Shown: piece after piece, positions 58,591 through 64,000 of the stretch
Layout of the letters: every line of letters starts with the position of its first letter
Position numbering within the stretch: position 1 is the first letter of the stretch
Assembly (NCBI GenBank): GCA_036345935.2
Contig: JADWOT020000002.1
Location: 15,656,913 to 15,720,912, forward strand
Length of the DNA: 64,000 nucleotides
Direction: 5' to 3'
DNA from: Taenia hydatigena
Lineage: Eukaryota > Platyhelminthes > Cestoda > Cyclophyllidea > Taeniidae
Program-made: the position numbers and the translations under genes
Notes under the pieces: model-generated
Database searches by the model: none
What the model was told of the DNA's origin: nothing
Seen by the model: only the letters and a program-made list of their open reading frames with translations

Positions 58591-59049
58591 GTGCATCTGC
58601 CCGATAAGCTGAGTGAATGACAGGTAGGCACGCATGATTGTTAAGTCACCGAACTGTCAGAAGTGCCGTATGGCTGGCTAGTTGATCGTTGAGTGAAGAC
58701 GACGTGAATCTATTGCAAAGAAATTGCCTGGGTCCAGTAAATTTAGTGAACTTGTGGAGAGGTAGTTCCCACCTATACCAACTTCAAGCATTACGTCATG
58801 GGCTACTACGGCCAACCTTGCCTCAAGACGAACTACAAGACTGACAATTCGCCATCCTCCCATGCCTGCCTCGAAGAACATGCCTGGCTGCCCATGGAGG
58901 AATGCCAACACCTGCTCGACCAAAGCAAGTGCAACCTTTTTACCCAGGAGGCTAAATACGAATCGCTAACCACATCTCGCTACGATGGCTAAGAGATTTA
59001 GCTTTCCGTCCCAAAGAGTCCAGCATTCCTATTGCCTAAATGATATTTT

Positions 59050-59310
59050 GCGATGAGAGAAGATGCAATAGTCAATACTATACTGGCTGATGCTGACGAA
59101 GTGTTGTTTGAGATCGATCTGGACCTCGTCAGCCGGTCCTGTCATGTCTCACTGCTTATGCTGATGCTACGTGAAAGGGCTATTGGGGAGTTCACTGTTC
59201 AGTGCAGAGATGCATGGAAGCCACTTAGGCATCGGTTGGAAAGATGACTATCAAGTTCAGTCAATTAGGTGTCACATCTACTTGGGTCTGTATTCACTTG
59301 GAAATTAAGA
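59050..59310 (+). repeat. repeat module D, copy 2 (partner at 54185-54450)
   Basis: See the partner entry. The frame at 59053-59247 keeps the shared peptide with many replacements, so it is most likely a relic. Confidence 0.6.
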
Positions 59311-61999
59311 ACCGAAAGTGGAGAAAAGACCTCCAACTACAGTCACACCTGGCAGTCAGTTTGTCGGACAAATGACCACCTCATTGAATTGCTGGTCGAC
59401 TAGTCGACGAGTGATTCAGCATCGACTAATTGCAAGTACAAGTGGCAATATTTAAATGGCCTATGTGATGTTCCCACACAAAGGATGCCAATATTGACCA
59501 CCAAAGGACTGCAAGTCGGTCGCACTAAAGAATGACCGCAGAATAGCCAGATTATTTTAATGCTTTTGGAGTGACACAAATGCCAGTTGGCACGTAAAAC
59601 GGATTACGCTTGCTGTCAGGAATACGACTTGAATTAAGACTCCGCTTAATCGTTAACTGCTGTTTAGAGCAATCACTCTAATCCTAACCTCCACTATTGT
59701 AAATTTCTCCGGCCTGCAAGCCACTTGACAGCTAGATCACCGGATAACGAGCAAACCAGATCTGGCACGGCAAGTGGCTTTCGCACTTAGCACTGAATTG
59801 GAGTCATTGGTGCTTACTGTTGGACAACTGGTCCATCTATCAACGGGCTAGTCGTCTGTCTAGATCCCAAATAGCACTTGAATCATTCTCAAGCTACTGC
59901 TTCAGCATCAAGCAATCTGAGAGGAGCGTCAATTGATGGTTTGGAACCGCAGACGAGAGCTGTGAAACGTAACATATTTTCCTTCGTCGCTCTTCACTCG
60001 AGTGCGAGAGAATGTAAACAGAAAACAGGTTCTTTGTCTCGTCGTCGCTTCTATTCTTGTTAATTTACAACGTACCAGACTATTTAAAGCACCATTATTT
60101 CGTTACAATTGTGGTAGAACTTACAAGGGTTGCATGGGTCTAAGGGAAACATCCAGCAATATCACTCGGTGGAGAATTATTTCCATCTGCATGAGAGGAT
60201 AGATAGTTGGCTAAGCGGCTTGAGGGTTTTGACATTGGTGGAAAAATTTAGAGGACAAACGCTACTTGAGATCGCTTAAGCCTGATTGTTATGTGCCTTT
60301 GCATCTTTGGTACGAATAGGCAGCATGTCTTCGTATGGAGGGTAGGCTGAGGAGAGGGAGACAAGTTGGCAAAACAGCCGATCTCTTCTGGCCAACAGTT
60401 CAAGTTGCCTCAATCTTTACTATTACCGACGCACACCTTCCGAAAGCTGCTTCCTGGTATAGTTGCTTTTGCCATTGCAGCAGACACTGAATGATGAGCT
60501 TTCTCTTTGCCATTTGCACCACCGACCCCTCAGCCATCACTCCTCTCTTGTCGATACACTCGGTCCTTGGTTTATGAATATAGCCTGTATTGTCTCTGCA
60601 ACGCCACATTTGAGTCCTGGTAACCGGTGCTAATACGTAAACAAATGCTCTTCATGTGGTTGTGCGAATTGTCCTCCCAGATGGACAAAAAGCAGTCAGA
60701 CAACATGGATTGCTTTCGACCCTTGAGTGGTCGTCAGTAGACTTGGGAATTGCTAGGATTTCGGGCAGCCACAGCAGCCTAACACTTCGACCTCCTGTTT
60801 CCAATAACTGCCGTCCCTAACCTTCCTCTGGAAGGAGCCTTTCGGAAGCGGATGGAGTAACAATGAGTAGCCAAGGACAGAAGCGACAGGGAGACAAAAA
60901 GGCTGTTTTAGCCTATACCTCAAGCAAACCAAAGTCTGCTTGACCAGTATAGCCTCGGATGTCAAGACTTTCTGTGCTCACAAAGTCTCACATCACCCCA
61001 TCGCTTACGCCCAGCATGCTCCAGAGATGAGACGCTGTCATGCACGCACCTAAAATTTGAGGTCATCGTCTTCGCAACTTGTTGAATGATTGATCAGCCG
61101 ACGCATTTACCCAACCAACTGATCCAACTGATGAGGCTTACCTCTGCTCGACTACGCCACCGAGTTTACGGTCTGTGGGGTGATTAGATAGACCAGCAGT
61201 TCGATTGGTTGGCTCTGCCCACAACGAGGTGACTGTGGCTCTGGGTTATTCAGCCACTTAGCGCACTAACTCATTTAAAGCTCACCACCTGTTTAATTCA
61301 TTGAGCATACTAGTAAGTCAGGTAGCTAGACCAACCAGCCCACCAACTAACGTGCACACTTTCTTAGCACTTTGCTCGCAGATTACCGTGCCAAGGGATA
61401 AGCCCCTTTGAGGCTTCTTGTTAGCTGTATGGGTAGTTAGCTGGTTGGTGAAATAGCCAGGTATTCAAACCTGACTATTTTTTGCTCGATTACTTAAGTA
61501 ACAAACTGTCACCCCATCGCTACATGCTTATGTTGACAGATGCCAGGATGCTTTGGTATGTCGGTGTGTTGGAACTGGAGTTAGTTAGCTGAATCCTGCT
61601 AGTTGGCGAAAAATGCTTAACAAAAGTGCTTTCTCATACCAATTCGCATCCATTCGCCTCTAAGGGAGAAGTGAACCCACTTGAACGAGAGTAGCCCTCA
61701 TCACTATACTTCGTTTGTTATGTTACTAATGACGATTGCCACCTATACGCCCTCCTTCTCTTCGTTCCAAGGAACAGGAGAGCAAGGAGGGAGAGACGGG
61801 AGCTTGATCTACTGTGCACATTTGCGAATGTGTTGATTAACTGCTGCCGTTGCATCTAGTAATTGCTCACGAAATAGCAATTTCGTCCTATCTTGATGTT
61901 GTCCTTCCGCCAATGTAGATCGAGACCGCTCAGAAGCGACTTCAGCAGAGTGTGCTATAGCTGTGCATAGCTTTCGTCGCACCGGTTGAATGACAGGTT

Positions 62000-62960
62000 A
62001 CGAAGTGGGAGATGCTTGAACAACCGCAGCTTTTTGGGTTGAATCTAAGTTACCATTCCTCTCTACCATAATGTTTGCCAAACCTTCATTACTTGGTCTG
62101 ATCCTTGAGGGAACATTTGACTGGCGTTGCGCATGTACCTCCACTGCGGAGGAAGAACTTATGAGCACTACGTTTTTTTGCTTGGAAGGGGATTAATTTT
62201 GGTGCTGTCAGATAAAGTATTATTAAAGATTGCAAAATAAGTAGCAAAATGTTTGGTTAAGTAGCTTTGCGCTTATCGAACTTAGCCTTTTTAAAATATT
62301 GAATAGATAGTGGTCAGGACATCCTTGGAAAAGTAACGTAACTTAAAACTTGATGTAAAATCTTTCTCAGACCTCATTTACCATGAAGTGGTTTGCTTTG
62401 TCGACTCACAACAATAATATCATGTATTCGTTGTAAAATTAGAACTAAATTGATTTGATGCAGACCCCAAAATGCCGATCCAAGTATCCCCTAAGGCAAC
62501 CCTAAATCTCTCTTCGACCAAGTGCCATCTGACTTGCTGGTAAATAGCCAATGGGAAGTAAAGGGTTTTAGGAGATTTTTATGTCTATAAACCAGCTTAC
62601 ATAGCAGTAAGTGAACATCAGATTTCCGTCGAGAAAAGATCTTATTTTATCTTCCATTTCTTTTAAATGATCATATGTCTTGTTTACTATGAAGACTTCT
62701 TGAGTATCTGATTGGCTGAGTGGTAGCCAATCGAAAAATTGTAGGATAGACTTGTCATAAGAATAGTTTTTTTGATTTTTTGCATAGCACCTCGACTGAT
62801 TTGAAAATGAGTGTCAGGCGGTCATGTAAGAACGATAGAATTCTGGGCTGTGGAGCACTTTTCTCTGAAATTCTGAAAGTGATCTCATGCACGCATTTTC
62901 CAACAAACCTGTAATTAAGATTCTACTCATTTCGCTTAGGCACTGACACTTTTCAGCTGT
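62000..62960. other. probable intron or intergenic upstream of the kaptin exon
   Basis: A/T-rich. No exon matching other parts of kaptin was recognised between here and 60 kb, so upstream exons may be too short or too diverged to see, or may be absent. Confidence 0.35.
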
Positions 62961-62968
62961 CCTTTTAG

Positions 62969-63131
62969 AGACGGTCCTGGTGGCGGTAAGCTGGCTCCAT
63001 CTTCGCGACTGGTGCTGCCTCAGAGCGCTGATTTCGACTACGTCATTTGCGCTCGTGTGGCCGATCTCGATTTCGATGGACTTCCAGAGATTGCTGTGGG
63101 CACTTTCGGTCGACAGTTGCTCTTCTATGAT
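62969..63131 (+). CDS. KPTN: kaptin (KPTN) exon, partial; FG-GAP-like segment
   Basis: After a CCTTTTAG acceptor the plus-strand frame encodes LAPSSRLVLPQSADFDYVIC, then ARVADLDFDGLPEIAVGTFG and RQLLFYD. This matches the animal kaptin segment with LLLPGS..FDSVLCSLVTDVD, then LDGRPEVLVATYGQELLCY. Kaptin is an actin-associated protein and a subunit of KICSTOR, which recruits GATOR1 to lysosomes to restrain mTORC1. DLDFDG is the calcium-loop-like signature of FG-GAP/beta-propeller repeats. The frame meets TGA at 63132-63134, just where kaptin continues with a short linker, and no GT donor precedes it. Either this is a truncated or dead copy, or a non-canonical junction or sequence error is involved. 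Other kaptin exons were not found. Confidence 0.72.
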
Positions 63132-63134
63132 TGA

Positions 63135-64000
63135 TCCCGCGACCCTCGTTCGTCAACCGTGTTGGTGATTTCTTGTAACAACCCACAAAAGAACACCTGG
63201 AGGGGAACCAAATCACACCAACTGGTGGGGAATGAGTGGAAGAGAGTAGACGTACAAACGACTGTTTTGTGCTTGATGCACTGCCTCAAAGGAGCAGTGG
63301 ATAACATTTTCACTGATGTCATCGGATAAGAGCTCGACTGTGTCAGCCCATGTCACCAGCAATAATGCAGGGCGTCAAATGCATAGTCAAGTTGTTCGTA
63401 ACAAACAAATCAGGAATGGATAATTAGATGATCGTTAAAAGAAGAGATGGGATGCTTGAATCACCAATTAGTTAATTGTTCGACTGTAGCAGTGGACTTC
63501 CGTGCTTTCCACCGCGTTCTAGCCAGACGAGGATTTGTGGTCCCGGTCATTTCACTGCTACCACCCAATCACGACCTTGATACATCATTAATGGGTCTTT
63601 TTACCTCCCTGGAAGATGCTCCAACTTCAACGATCAATGTGTTAATCTTTTGAAAATGCAGCGATATTCACTTCGTGCCACTTGAGCATCATTCAAGATG
63701 TCTTTGGAGTGCGTGCTTCACTTTCCAGGCCATTCACATTATGTGTACTAGTAATTGCTTCGTTCGCAAGGTCGTTCTGGGCGACGAGTAATGCATGAGA
63801 GGATGACTGCATAAGTACGGAATAAATAGCTGTATTGACACAGTATGGACTGCTGATCAGTCATGAATGGACACAAGTAGGCATCGCCTACAAATAAGAG
63901 AATGAATGGGTCCAACCAGCCGCCTCTTCAAACGATAGAAGACTAAATCCATCTTTCACAATTCCAAATTGATACTCAACAAAGTTAAGAAGTGCATGCG
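63135..64000. other. no supported feature
   Basis: The next expected kaptin segment (an HVDLTGDG-like repeat) was looked for here and not seen. The plus frame 63447-63653 has no family match. Confidence 0.4.

Larger units (their letters stand above)
50780..62000. repeat. mosaic of shuffled, diverged repeat modules
   Basis: At least five modules recur in different order. Module A lies at about 51140-51390, 51800-52060, 58330-58590 and 61640-61830. Module B lies at 50905-51060 and 57095-57300. Module C lies at 50780-50840, 51530-51600 and, inverted, 53085-53155. Module D lies at 54185-54450 and 59050-59310. Module E lies at 53670-53735 and 58030-58100. Copies differ by 20-35 percent by eye. 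Many open frames occur (for example 52658-53074, 55625-55864, 55966-56286, 56854-57132 and 58798-58992, all plus) but none has a recognisable domain. It is probably an old, repeatedly rearranged transposon-derived block. Confidence 0.6.

Noticed and set aside
62986..63024. A 38-nt intron inside the kaptin exon (GTAAGC to CTCAG)
   Set aside because: Both sites look good, but splicing would shift the frame into an early stop and remove the conserved LVLPQS segment.
1..64000. CRISPR arrays, bacterial operons, rRNA genes
   Set aside because: No regularly spaced direct repeats, no Shine-Dalgarno-organised gene runs and no rRNA-like sequence; the window is eukaryotic.

Overview
The window is eukaryotic: coding sequence is sparse, genes are split by short GT-AG introns, and most of the DNA is decayed repeats. 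A venom-allergen-like (CAP/SCP-TAPS) gene, a kaptin-type FG-GAP exon, a Ty3/gypsy remnant, a tRNA-derived SINE and introns as short as about 26-90 nt together point to a parasitic flatworm, most likely a tapeworm. That assignment is inference; no rRNA or mitochondrial sequence is present to settle it. A 100-N scaffold gap lies at 42362-42461.

Layout. 1-13.9 kb: gene-poor, with an old tandem repeat, a 1.2-kb foldback at 3.2-4.45 kb, a probable LINE endonuclease scrap and dispersed repeats. 13.9-16.7 kb: a dead minus-strand Ty3/gypsy element with recognisable Gag, protease, RT, RNase H and integrase pieces but most of the integrase core missing. 20.0-23.3 kb: a near-perfect inverted repeat (two arms of about 990 bp) around a four-pass membrane-protein ORF. 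24-26.3 kb: a decayed tandem relative of one arm.

27.2-37 kb is the gene-rich part. It holds an intact three-exon 89-residue gene (27504-27960), a minus-strand terminal exon next to it (27266-27475), a hand-assembled 12-exon secreted-protein gene (32913-36009) whose inverted pseudogene copy lies at 28682-29935, and two further signal-peptide exons (31026 and 36124). This is probably an expanding and decaying family of secreted or surface proteins.

41.8-47.5 kb has a possible C-terminal transmembrane exon pair beside the gap, and then a complete four-exon CAP gene (45475-46464, minus) with a TATA box and a full set of expected motifs. 49.3 kb carries a tRNA-derived SINE. 50-62 kb is a mosaic of shuffled, diverged repeat modules. 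At 62969-63131 a plus-strand exon matches kaptin (KPTN, a KICSTOR/mTORC1 regulator) but runs into a stop codon.

Gene models come from reading splice sites and reading-phase continuity by eye. The CAP gene, the three-exon gene and the first seven exons of the 32.9-kb gene are well supported; single exons are flagged as tentative.
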